Shown: piece after piece, positions 50,962 through 60,021 of the stretch
How the letters are laid out: each line of letters starts with the position of its first letter
How positions within the stretch are numbered: position 1 is the first letter of the stretch
Assembly (NCBI RefSeq): GCF_020171805.1
Contig: NZ_JAIVAF010000004.1
Coordinates: forward strand, 124,001-188,000
Length of the DNA stretch: 64,000 nucleotides
Direction of reading: 5' to 3'
From: Guptibacillus algicola
Lineage (GTDB): Bacteria > Bacillota > Bacilli > Bacillales > Guptibacillaceae
The notes under the pieces: generated by a model
What the model saw: only the letters and a program-made list of their open reading frames with translations
Told to the model about the DNA's origin: nothing
The model's database searches: none
Made by a program: the position numbers and the translations under genes

Positions 50962-53844
50962 TTACTTACCTCTTTCTTCTCTCCGCTTTCGTTCCTTCTC
51001 GATTGCATACTCAGGAACGAGTATTTCGCCAGACTCTTCTCTGGATAACGCTTTGATCACAGACCTTGATAAATCTTGTGGAGGATAGGGCTTAATGAGG
51101 TAATCCTTCGCTCCGAGATCGAGTCCTTTCTGTTTATCTTCCGTCACCGTTGACACGACGATCGGAATATCAGTTGTTCGTTCCGTTTCCTTCACTACTT
51201 TAAGAACGTCCCAACCACTTAGCTTGCCATCTAACAAGATGTCTAGCACAATACCACGCGGTGTCATTTTCTCTATCATATGAATCGCAGACTCACCGCT
51301 TCTACAATGATAAACGTCAAAGCCACTTGCTTTTAATTCTTCCATCAATAAAAGGGCCAAACTATCATCATCTTCAACAATAAGCACACCACCATCTTTT
51401 GGCACGTCCATTTCCTTACCAAGTATAGGGAAAGAAATCGTAAATGTACTCCCTTGTCCTAAGGCTGACGTGACTGAAAGATCTCCTCCATGAGCATTTG
51501 CAATTTCTTGTGAAATAGATAACCCGAGACCTGTTCCTCCAATTTGACGACGGTCACTGTTATCAACACGATAAAACTTATCAAACAAGTGAGGCTTCGC
51601 TTCTTCAGGAATTCCTAATCCTTCGTCTTCTACGTGTAGGAAAAGCATCCCATCACGTTTTTCTTCAAAACGGATGGTGATCTTACCTCCTTCAGGAGAA
51701 TACTTCACTGCATTACCAATCAAATTGTTAAGCAATTGTGTGACTTTGTCCGAATCACCAAGAATCTTATGCTGGTCACTATCATCCTCAATGGTGAACG
51801 TGTGAGTTTTGTAAGTCTCCAAGTACCCCTCCAACACATCAGAAACAATCGGCTTAAGGTCAATCGCCGCCTTCTCGTACGTCTGCCTTCCAGACTCCAT
51901 CCGCTGAATATCAAGAAAGTCATTGATCAAGACGGTTAACCGACTCGCTTCTTTGTGAATCGTTTGTAGGTATCTCTTCTGCTTTTCTGGCTTAAGATCC
52001 TTTGAAATCATCAGTTCTGTAAAACCTAAAACGCTTGAGAGTGGTGTACGTAGTTCATGGCTAACCGTGCTTACGAATTCATTTTTCATCTCATCGACTT
52101 CGTACTCTCTCGTAATATCTCTATGCACGAAAATCGAGCCGATAAATTTCTCTGCATTACGCAAGTGCTCATAATACATCCGAATAAATCGAGGAGTTTC
52201 GTGATTCGTTTGGTAGACGAGCTCACTTTCTTTTGGTTTAACACCTTTTATCACTCGGTTAATATACGTGCGAACTTCGTCTCGATATTCCTCGTTAACT
52301 TTTCCTAAAAACGTCTCGCTCCACACCTCAAAATCTTTCTCACGTTCATCATCAGAGATGCAAGCATCGAGCATCGAACACATTTGTCCATTTACTGACA
52401 TGGTATTACCATTTCGATCGACTAACTGAATGCCTTCACGAATCGTATTTAATACATCCATCGTAACCTTGCGATCATTTTCCGTTGTTTCATACAAACG
52501 TAACTTATCTAAAGACAGAGAGATCTGACGGCAAAGGTCGTTGATTTCGCTTACTTCTTTGTCTGTAAAGATGATTCCGATTCTCGTGATACAAAGAATC
52601 GCAACGGCCGTATCTTCTGAAAGGATGGGCAAGTACATATCATACGAGACGGATTCTTCTACTTCATGGTAACCTGCTTCTCCTGGAGTCGCTTCTCTAC
52701 TCACGATGTGATACTTTTTCTGAGTGATTGCTTTTAATGCAGGACCATCTTCAATATGGTCGATCCAGCGTTTAACTCTATCACTGCCTAATCCGACTGA
52801 AGAATGATCTCTCCTCTGATTAAGAAGGACGATCAACCCTCTATCAGCGGACAAAATCTCGATTAAGTTAGAAATAATACTTTGAAGCAAGTCAGGCTTG
52901 CTTAACGTTGATGCTAACGATCGATTTAATTGGTTCCGGTGCTCAAGAACTTTCGTTTGATAGTTCATCTTTTTTACACTTTGCTCTAATTCATCCTTGT
53001 TTACCTTTAACTCTTCACGTTGCTTCATAAGCGCTTCGTTCGTACTGATGAGCTTACTTTCATTACTTTGAATGCTCATTACCATCGAATTAAAAGCTCT
53101 CGCTAATTCACCGAGTTCATCAAACCTCTTCTCATGCGGGACTTCAACACGCTCACCAGCAGAAACTTGACTCGATGCAATTGCGAGCTCATGTAATGGC
53201 CGACCTATTTTCTTTGCCATCACCCCGACAAGGAAAGTAGCAACCACTAAGAGAAACACAACGAACGCAATAAATAGATCTTGTATGTTTGATAGTCGTG
53301 TAACAAGCTCTTCATCTGTTTCTCGAATATCATTTCTGATCGAATTAACGAGCTCTCGAATTGAATTTTTTGCAGTATAGACGAGATCAGTTCCGCCCAT
53401 ATTTTGAGAAAGGTTTTGTAATTCGTCTGTATTATCAGATGCTACAAATTCTGTTGCATCTTCAAACAATATATTATAGCGAATAAGATAATTTCTAAGA
53501 TCGTCGATTTTTTCACGTTCCTCTTGAGTGCTTAATTTCGGACTTAAAGCCGATATTCTCTCCTCAATCCTTGCTTTTTCGACTTCATAAGAGGATAAAA
53601 ACGGCGATTCAAGTCTGAACCCCAAATACCCGCGAGCTTCAAAAAACATCTGATTCAAACTATCTTCAAGTTCAATCGCTGATTCATACTTACTCCGAAG
53701 TTCATCCGTCTTATTTTCATACGTCACTTCAATTTGGTGCGTGTACACACCAAGGGCGATCGTTACAAGGACGATAACGACTAAAAACCCACCCATAATC
53801 TTTACAAACTCATTCGAAAGGCTATTCTTCCAACGTTTATTCAT
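50962..53844 (-). CDS. Hybrid sensor histidine kinase with C-terminal receiver
   Basis: 960 residues, membrane anchored. Two helices (about 13-33 and 188-210) flank an extracellular four-helix-type sensor; then HAMP (to ~265), coiled coil, GAF domain (~310-460), PAS (~465-590), HisKA with VSTVSHELRTPLSS (phospho-His about 613), HATPase with NLIGNAVKYSPEGG, DEGLGIP and GGTGLGLSIS, and a receiver (~835-945) with VEDDDS, phospho-Asp in VLDILLDGK and YLIKPYPP. Last gene of the operon; start overlaps the CheY-type stop by eight bases. As a hybrid kinase it needs an HPt to pass phosphate on; one exists in the diguanylate cyclase gene of the same operon. Ligand of the sensor is unknown. Confidence 0.93.
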   Translation of the reverse strand: MNKRWKNSLSNEFVKIMGGFLVVIVLVTIALGVYTHQIEVTYENKTDELRSKYESAIELEDSLNQMFFEARGYLGFRLESPFLSSYEVEKARIEERISALSPKLSTQEEREKIDDLRNYLIRYNILFEDATEFVASDNTDELQNLSQNMGGTDLVYTAKNSIRELVNSIRNDIRETDEELVTRLSNIQDLFIAFVVFLLVVATFLVGVMAKKIGRPLHELAIASSQVSAGERVEVPHEKRFDELGELARAFNSMVMSIQSNESKLISTNEALMKQREELKVNKDELEQSVKKMNYQTKVLEHRNQLNRSLASTLSKPDLLQSIISNLIEILSADRGLIVLLNQRRDHSSVGLGSDRVKRWIDHIEDGPALKAITQKKYHIVSREATPGEAGYHEVEESVSYDMYLPILSEDTAVAILCITRIGIIFTDKEVSEINDLCRQISLSLDKLRLYETTENDRKVTMDVLNTIREGIQLVDRNGNTMSVNGQMCSMLDACISDDEREKDFEVWSETFLGKVNEEYRDEVRTYINRVIKGVKPKESELVYQTNHETPRFIRMYYEHLRNAEKFIGSIFVHRDITREYEVDEMKNEFVSTVSHELRTPLSSVLGFTELMISKDLKPEKQKRYLQTIHKEASRLTVLINDFLDIQRMESGRQTYEKAAIDLKPIVSDVLEGYLETYKTHTFTIEDDSDQHKILGDSDKVTQLLNNLIGNAVKYSPEGGKITIRFEEKRDGMLFLHVEDEGLGIPEEAKPHLFDKFYRVDNSDRRQIGGTGLGLSISQEIANAHGGDLSVTSALGQGSTFTISFPILGKEMDVPKDGGVLIVEDDDSLALLLMEELKASGFDVYHCRSGESAIHMIEKMTPRGIVLDILLDGKLSGWDVLKVVKETERTTDIPIVVSTVTEDKQKGLDLGAKDYLIKPYPPQDLSRSVIKALSREESGEILVPEYAIEKERKRREERGK

Positions 53845-54202
53845 CTAGGATTGCCTCAACTGTTTCTAATAGGTTCATTGGACTAAAGGGTTTTGAAATA
53901 AAATAATCGGCTCCTGCATCTTTTGCGATCTCCTCATCTTTCTTCTGAGCCTTCGCAGTTAACATCATGATCTTCACATCTTCCTTACCAGCCGCTCTGA
54001 CGGTTTCGATCACTTCTAGCCCTGTCATTTCAGGCATCATGTAATCTAGTAAGACAAGATCATATGTATGAGTGTTGATGAGATTCAGTGCTTCGCGGCC
54101 ATCTTCTGCTTCATCGATCTCATAGCCATTATCTTCAAGAGTATCTACAATCAGCATACGCAAGATCTCTTCATCATCCGCTACAAGTATTCTCGTATTC
54201 AT
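53837..54202 (-). CDS. Stand-alone CheY-like response regulator
   Basis: 121 residues, a single receiver domain without an output: ILVADDEEILRML (acidic pocket), LVLLDYMMPEMTG (phospho-Asp), MMLTAKAQ (Thr) and YFISKPFSP (Lys), all canonical. It may act as a phosphate carrier or interact with a partner. ATG 54202 (MNTRILVADDEE) has AAAGGATG upstream; the frame to 54235 adds an unlikely leader. It sits between the GH-like gene (72 bases away) and the kinase. Confidence 0.92.
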   Translation of the reverse strand: MNTRILVADDEEILRMLIVDTLEDNGYEIDEAEDGREALNLINTHTYDLVLLDYMMPEMTGLEVIETVRAAGKEDVKIMMLTAKAQKKDEEIAKDAGADYFISKPFSPMNLLETVEAILDE

Positions 54203-54274
54203 GTTGTGCACACATCCTTTATCAGTTATCTTCACTCATTTCTTTTAAGAGGAAGAAGTAGAGGGTCATCCCCC

Positions 54275-57200
54275 CTACTTCTTATATCGGCCAAAAGTGT
54301 CTTGAATAATATAGTAGGATTGTTTCAATCGTTCATGATACGTTGGCTCATCCCATTTTTCCCATTCAAAGCGTTCAAAACGATCAACGTTCAGGGTGCC
54401 TTCTTCAATGGTTGGCTCTGAATCAATAATCGATTTCACATCGATTTCGTCTTGCCCTGTTTGACCACTATAAGTGACGACGCCAATATCAAAGCCATTG
54501 GAAAGCTGTGATGCCTTCAAGCCATTTTTAAATGCATCTCCAAGAATTTCTTTGGTACTAGGATCTTTTACGTTAAACAATGCCCATGGGATACGCATTT
54601 CGATGCTATTTTTACCAACGATAAAATCAGAAACTGAGTTATAATTCTTGTCTTCGGGATTTGCGTTGCCATATGTTAAAAGACCTGCTTCGTAATCTTC
54701 AAATGGAATTACTGTCTCTTTTGTTGGGATAAAGAGCTCTTTGTTTAACGCTAAGCGGACCGGGTGGAACACATCGTTTGTCGGATCAGAAGCATATCCT
54801 TTCTTATCGATCAAACCTAGTGATTCACCATATTGATAATAAAAAGAATCATAGTAACTATGAACGAGAAGACGGGAATTCATCTTTCCGCTTACATTCA
54901 ATACAAAATCAATTCCCTTGCTTGTTGAAAGGGCAGGGTCATCCGAAAGTTCAGTGCTCCCTTGTTGATCGATTGTATCGAATAATAGCATCGTAGACTC
55001 TTCTTCTAAACGTTCAGCCGTCATGTTCTGATAATCTAAACGAAAATAGATATACTTCTCATCACTTGTCATAAACAATTTTTCAAAATTATTATCTTCA
55101 GATGTGACGATCGGCTCAATGCCGGCATTTTCCCAATCGCTCACGTCCCCATCAACTTTCACCTTTAAGGTTTCACCAGGATCAAAGCTCAGTAATCCAA
55201 ATTGCTGCTCATTGGTCTGATCATTTGACCAGAATGGACGCCGGTCTGGGTTATCATGATCCATCGTGTTCCATGTCCGTTTGAACCATTCATCCTGCCA
55301 GGAGAAGATGAGGCCTCCGGCATAGTCTTCTGCAACGATTGAATCGAATAGTTTCGCGTCGATTTGACCCTGTTCTGTTTCAGAATGTCCTCCTTGATCC
55401 ATGCCATAGACATTCCGGTGTGTGATTCCTCTCGAAGCTGGTACACCAAACTCAGCCACAAGAACAGGCATGTCGTGTTCATTTTTTAGATCATTCAGAT
55501 AGCCGGCATAATTATTTTTCACACCATTATGATCTGTATAATTCACGTACTTCTCTTCAAAGTTCAGAAAGTCTGGGTAATACGGATAGATATGATAGGA
55601 AGCAAATTGACCAGCTTGATACTCATCTTTCAGTTTGATCATGTTTGGGTTTACGGAGACAAGATCTTCTTTTTCTAAAGGCTCTGAAGGATGTTCAAGA
55701 AGATCTGTCGTCACCCAGTTTGTAAAACTAACTGGACGTTGCCACTGGTATTTCTCCATCTCATAACGCATTGTTTTATCCATCATGTTTGCAAGCCAAA
55801 TCTCAAAAGGACTAGCATCCGTTGTAGAGACATAGTCACCATTATATTGGTCAACATCTTTATTTTTTTGATTCGTTGAAACGACGACTTCAGGATCCCA
55901 CTCCACTCCGAGGATCCAGCCAAGTACATAAGGAGAAATGTCAGCGGAATAGATACCTCCCGCATGACCTTTTCTTTCTTCGATCCGTGCATTTCCATGA
56001 ATGATGTCCACAGTGTCTTCGATCGCTCGATCGAGAAGCTCAATATTCTTATCGGCGAAAGCATTCTGTGACTCGAGCATCGGCTCTTCTTCAACCCATA
56101 CGCCATGAAAGAGATAGAGCGGCTCCCTAGCTCCTTCGTTATGTTCGAGTAACGCTTCATAGAAGCCTGGAGGATGGATCGTATACACTCTGATCGCATT
56201 GGCGTTCATTTCAGAGATCTGAGTGAACCACCTCTTATATTCACGCTTTGTGATTGCAGTTTCTCCCGGAAAGTGGCCAGGCTTTGCGATCCCCATATTC
56301 ACACCTTTAATCAACATGTCTTCCCATTTACCATCTTGATAGATTTGAATCTTATTATCGCTTACTTGACCAGCTACACTCACGCCATCAGATGTATAGC
56401 TGTCACTCGAAGGGTTTTGAGCTTCTTCATCATTTTCATCCACTTTTTCGAGTACAGCTTCCATCATTGGATAATACATTTTCCAGTAGAACGCATCGAT
56501 CGACGTGTTATCACCAAAGGTAAGCAACCGATTGATCAATGGTATTCCATTATATTGATAATACTCGAGCGATGAAGGACGGTCTGCATAATCTCCAGCA
56601 AAATAATACGTATCAAGGTGATTGACTACAGCAGGAAACGAAACTGGAATGCCATTGTTCGAAAGCTTTTCTTCCACTTCTTCGTTTACATCGAGTGAAA
56701 ATGTAGCCAATACTTCCTTGTCGTTTTCAGGGGTGACGATATCAAACCAATAATGATAGGAGCTCGATTCTTCCACAATGTGATCATCGAAATGCTCTTT
56801 ACCGTTTTCTGTGAAAGAGAATCGGACTGTTTCATCTCCTATATCCTTTCCTTCGATCACGATCAACTGGTCGTTTTCATCCACTAGGAGCAATCCTTCT
56901 CCTTGAAACTTCCATTTGACCCCTGTTTGTTTTTCGTAATTTTTCACGGCCCAGGCTGGCACTTCTCCTCCTGCCTCAAGCTCACTAAAGTAACGCCCAA
57001 TCCAACCTGACCATTCAAGGTTGAGAACGGAGTATAAGCGCTCTCTCGCTGCTTTTTCCGTTGGACTACCAAACGCGTTAAATTCAGCGATAAATGTTGA
57101 CCCTTTTTGTACAGCTTCAGCAATTTTGTCGACTTCACCTACATCCATGCCACCATAAAGAGAAGAAGAGCGGTCTCCGATTGAAGTACCACCATAATAC

Positions 57201-57556
57201 TCATCTTCATAAACACCGTATGAGTCAGCAAGGTAGATCAGGTCGTAATCCGTTAAGGTTTCTGGAAAAGAAGAGGTGTCATATTCACGCTCACGACCAG
57301 GGTGAAAACCGGTGTAGTCTTTCGAAGCATCGTAAGCACCATCTTCCTTTACCCATTTCTGATGATTAAGTATCCATGTTAATCCTCTGTGTTCGCGATA
57401 CGTTTGATCGGGAACCGTTTTATCAATAATAAACACGTCGTGACGATGCTCACCTTGGAAAAACCATATGATGATCGGAATGCAGACGATTCCGATCAAC
57501 ACTACGATGCCAGTTGCAAGACTAGCGATAGAAGTTAACTTTTTGAAAATAAACAC
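54275..57556 (-). CDS. Giant membrane-anchored glycoside-hydrolase-like protein
   Basis: 1093 residues with an N-terminal anchor (about 12-33) and an extracellular remainder. Residues about 35-240 resemble a Rossmann-like glutamine-amidotransferase fold as seen in some glycosidases (DYDLIYLADSYG, GSTFIAEFNAFGSPT). Residues about 380-800 form a TIM-barrel of the GH2/GH5/GH-A type: MLIKGVNMGIAKPGHFP, NANAIRVYTIHPPGFYEALLEHN, a candidate acid/base Glu in LGWILGVEWDPE and a candidate nucleophile Glu in PVLVAEFGVPASRG. The C-terminal ~280 residues resemble a CBM9/DOMON-like sandwich (VDGDVSDWENAGIEPI, KYIYFRLDY). GTG 57556 abuts the GT2 stop and follows AAGGAG. It likely trims, cuts or anchors the polymer made by the neighbouring GT. 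Exact GH family not assigned. Confidence 0.8.
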   Translation of the reverse strand: MFIFKKLTSIASLATGIVVLIGIVCIPIIIWFFQGEHRHDVFIIDKTVPDQTYREHRGLTWILNHQKWVKEDGAYDASKDYTGFHPGREREYDTSSFPETLTDYDLIYLADSYGVYEDEYYGGTSIGDRSSSLYGGMDVGEVDKIAEAVQKGSTFIAEFNAFGSPTEKAARERLYSVLNLEWSGWIGRYFSELEAGGEVPAWAVKNYEKQTGVKWKFQGEGLLLVDENDQLIVIEGKDIGDETVRFSFTENGKEHFDDHIVEESSSYHYWFDIVTPENDKEVLATFSLDVNEEVEEKLSNNGIPVSFPAVVNHLDTYYFAGDYADRPSSLEYYQYNGIPLINRLLTFGDNTSIDAFYWKMYYPMMEAVLEKVDENDEEAQNPSSDSYTSDGVSVAGQVSDNKIQIYQDGKWEDMLIKGVNMGIAKPGHFPGETAITKREYKRWFTQISEMNANAIRVYTIHPPGFYEALLEHNEGAREPLYLFHGVWVEEEPMLESQNAFADKNIELLDRAIEDTVDIIHGNARIEERKGHAGGIYSADISPYVLGWILGVEWDPEVVVSTNQKNKDVDQYNGDYVSTTDASPFEIWLANMMDKTMRYEMEKYQWQRPVSFTNWVTTDLLEHPSEPLEKEDLVSVNPNMIKLKDEYQAGQFASYHIYPYYPDFLNFEEKYVNYTDHNGVKNNYAGYLNDLKNEHDMPVLVAEFGVPASRGITHRNVYGMDQGGHSETEQGQIDAKLFDSIVAEDYAGGLIFSWQDEWFKRTWNTMDHDNPDRRPFWSNDQTNEQQFGLLSFDPGETLKVKVDGDVSDWENAGIEPIVTSEDNNFEKLFMTSDEKYIYFRLDYQNMTAERLEEESTMLLFDTIDQQGSTELSDDPALSTSKGIDFVLNVSGKMNSRLLVHSYYDSFYYQYGESLGLIDKKGYASDPTNDVFHPVRLALNKELFIPTKETVIPFEDYEAGLLTYGNANPEDKNYNSVSDFIVGKNSIEMRIPWALFNVKDPSTKEILGDAFKNGLKASQLSNGFDIGVVTYSGQTGQDEIDVKSIIDSEPTIEEGTLNVDRFERFEWEKWDEPTYHERLKQSYYIIQDTFGRYKK

Positions 57557-58972
57557 TTATTTCGATACTCCTTTTCTGCTCATTTCTCCCCAGCCGTGAT
57601 TTCTTCTAATAAGCTGAAGCATTCCTTCCACACGCCATAAAACCGTCATTGGTCTAAACCAAAATGCTTCTGAAAGAGAATAAAAGTAGAGTCTCACTAA
57701 ATCACTTACTTTTGGATAGCGACGAAGACTCCACTCCTCTAGTAAAACAGCACTCATCGATAGAAGCGAACCGTAAATAACAGCTAGTAAGAACAACATG
57801 AACGCGAACGACGTATAAAACCCGCTTATGAAAGGGGCAAGAATAATAAGGACATACCCGATGAGTTCGATAAGGGGACCTAGGAATTCAACGATTAAGA
57901 AATATGGCATCGAGATCATACCAACCAATCCGTACCGAGGATTAAGTAGCATTTTCCTGTTGTACCAAAGACTCTCGAAAAGTCCTCTATGCCACCGGCT
58001 CCGTTGTCGCCTTAGAATCCGCATGGTTTCAGGAGCTTCTGTCCAACACACTGGATCTGGCACATATACAATCCTCTTCCCAGAATTCGATTCTTTTGCT
58101 AATCGATGAAGTCTGACCACTAAATCCATATCTTCTCCAACCGTGTTCGTTCGATAACCGCTCACTTGAACAACACTTTCACGATGAAAAACCCCAAAGG
58201 CACCGGAGATAATAAGAAGTAAGTTATGACGAGATAATCCTATTCGTCCCATTAGGAAAGCACGTAAATATTCAATCACCTGCATCACAACTAATGGACT
58301 TTTAGAAAGACCGACCTTCATAACTTCTCCTCGTTCAATATCACACCCGTTAGCGATACGGACACTTCCTCCAACAGCAATAACCTGTTGCTTGGAATCG
58401 ATGATGGGTTTCATCACCTTTGCAAATGCATCTCTCTCAATAATAGAATCACCATCGAGCGAGCAGAAATAGGGATAGTGTGCGACGTTAATCCCAGCGT
58501 TTAACGCATCTGCCTTACCGCCGTTCATCTTATCAACTACATATAAATTCTCATAAAGCGTAGATTGATAGACTTGTTTGATTTCTTTCGAATCCACCAC
58601 CTTACGCACTGTTCTTTCAACCCTCACCATGCTGAATGAATCAATCACTGCTTGAAGGGTGTCATCTTTTGAACCATCGTTTATGACGACTACCTCAAAT
58701 TCCGGGTAATTAATGCTAAGTAACGACCGAACGCTTGGCACGATTCCTGTTTCTTCATTAAATGCTGGCACAAGGATCGACACGGGGGGCGAGAAGGATG
58801 AATCAATAATCTCTTCATATTGTTCAAACTGATCAATGTTATGATCTTTTCTTAGCTGAATCGCAGAGATAATAAAAAGAATGAGGTAAAACAATATAAT
58901 TCCTATAAGATATACTGCAACAAAACTTGTGAAAATAATTAATAACGTTGTGAAGATGTTAGCGAGGGTCAC
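57557..58972 (-). CDS. Processive GT2 family glycosyltransferase
   Basis: 471 residues: an N-terminal helix pair, a GT2 domain (about 50-300) and about four C-terminal helices. All processive-synthase motifs are visible: VPAFNEE, VVINDGSKDDT (first Asp), GKADALNAGI and CSLDGDSI (DxD), TVGEDMDLVVRL (ED) and RRQRSRWHRGL (QxxRW). That set marks enzymes that build long polymers such as cellulose, hyaluronan or poly-N-acetylglucosamine. No PilZ domain is attached. GTG 58972 with GGAAGGAG upstream overlaps the HEAT gene by 14 bases. Polymer type is not predictable from sequence. Confidence 0.92.
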   Translation of the reverse strand: MTLANIFTTLLIIFTSFVAVYLIGIILFYLILFIISAIQLRKDHNIDQFEQYEEIIDSSFSPPVSILVPAFNEETGIVPSVRSLLSINYPEFEVVVINDGSKDDTLQAVIDSFSMVRVERTVRKVVDSKEIKQVYQSTLYENLYVVDKMNGGKADALNAGINVAHYPYFCSLDGDSIIERDAFAKVMKPIIDSKQQVIAVGGSVRIANGCDIERGEVMKVGLSKSPLVVMQVIEYLRAFLMGRIGLSRHNLLLIISGAFGVFHRESVVQVSGYRTNTVGEDMDLVVRLHRLAKESNSGKRIVYVPDPVCWTEAPETMRILRRQRSRWHRGLFESLWYNRKMLLNPRYGLVGMISMPYFLIVEFLGPLIELIGYVLIILAPFISGFYTSFAFMLFLLAVIYGSLLSMSAVLLEEWSLRRYPKVSDLVRLYFYSLSEAFWFRPMTVLWRVEGMLQLIRRNHGWGEMSRKGVSK

Positions 58973-60005
58973 GTGTGTACTCCTTCCTCAAAAGCCATTC
59001 ATGGGCAATATCTCTAGCAAATCGGTCCTCATGCGTTTCGGAGACCTCTTTTAATAACGTCCTACCTTTCGATTGGTATGAAAGAGATTCAGCTGCAGCC
59101 GTTCTAACCCACCACTCTTTATCGGAAAGTAGTCGCAACAGAAAATGATTCAAGCGATCTTCTCTTTGCAATTTCGCAGCTTTCGCTGCCATCATTCTCT
59201 CTTGCCAGCTATCAGAAGTTAGAGAAGGAATAATCTTGTCAACCTTCGACACATACCCCATTTTTGATAAGGCTTTTAATGCACGTATCCTAAATTCTGC
59301 TACAGAGGATCCCAAAAAAGCTTCGACATATGGTAAGTATTCATATTCTTTTCTTTCTCCCATTGCTTCGATCAACGTCTGCTGAATCAACAGGGGGAAT
59401 TGATCGATCGATTCAACAAACTGCTCAAACAACGGCCTCTCGAGGCGCGAAAAGATGTCAAGATAATAGAAGCCTGAATACTCTTTTTTCTCTTTTAAGA
59501 GAATCGTATAAATACGATCATCTTGGACGTTTGCTAGAATCCGAAAAACTTGTATAGCTTCCAATTCTGTAGCGTATTTACTTTCATAGATTGCTAAACA
59601 TTCTGTAGCCAATGAAGCCATTCGAAATTTTTCGATACGATAAAGAGTGTTCATACGCGTACTCCAACTACTGCTAACTAGTTCATTTTGATAATGTGAG
59701 TAAAAGTACCTCTCAGCGATGGTCTCAATTTCCGCCATCATGAGCGTATTTCCTTTCATCAAGGAGTAATACCTGGTCAAAACGTCTTCGAGCGCTTCTC
59801 TCATCGCTTTGGATTCTGGTGGTGGAATCTCTCTATTTCCTTTAAGCGCATCCAAAAGCATGTTTAAATACTGTTTCTTCCAGTACTCTTTCTTCTCTTC
59901 AAATCGATTGAATCGATACTTTCTAACAATAAGAAAACAAAACAGCAGTGTAAGTACGACCAACATAATAAGAAAAAGTTGAAATACAACAAATACAGCA
60001 TTCAT
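58959..60005 (-). CDS. Membrane-anchored HEAT-repeat protein
   Basis: 348 residues. One N-terminal helix (about 4-27, FVVFQLFLIMLVVLTLLFCFLIV), a charged region, then alpha-helical repeats of the HEAT type: LPYVEAFLGSSVAEFRIRALKALSKMG, IIPSLTSDSWQERMMAAKAAKL, FLLRLLSDKEWWVRTAAAESLSYQS. HEAT repeats form protein-binding solenoids. Its place between the cyclase and the synthase suggests an adaptor for the complex at the membrane. Start is ATG 60005; the longer frame to 60098 overlaps the cyclase gene and is unlikely. 16 bases after the cyclase stop. Confidence 0.8.
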   Translation of the reverse strand: MNAVFVVFQLFLIMLVVLTLLFCFLIVRKYRFNRFEEKKEYWKKQYLNMLLDALKGNREIPPPESKAMREALEDVLTRYYSLMKGNTLMMAEIETIAERYFYSHYQNELVSSSWSTRMNTLYRIEKFRMASLATECLAIYESKYATELEAIQVFRILANVQDDRIYTILLKEKKEYSGFYYLDIFSRLERPLFEQFVESIDQFPLLIQQTLIEAMGERKEYEYLPYVEAFLGSSVAEFRIRALKALSKMGYVSKVDKIIPSLTSDSWQERMMAAKAAKLQREDRLNHFLLRLLSDKEWWVRTAAAESLSYQSKGRTLLKEVSETHEDRFARDIAHEWLLRKEYTRDPR

Positions 60006-60021
60006 ATCATGGACCGTCCTA

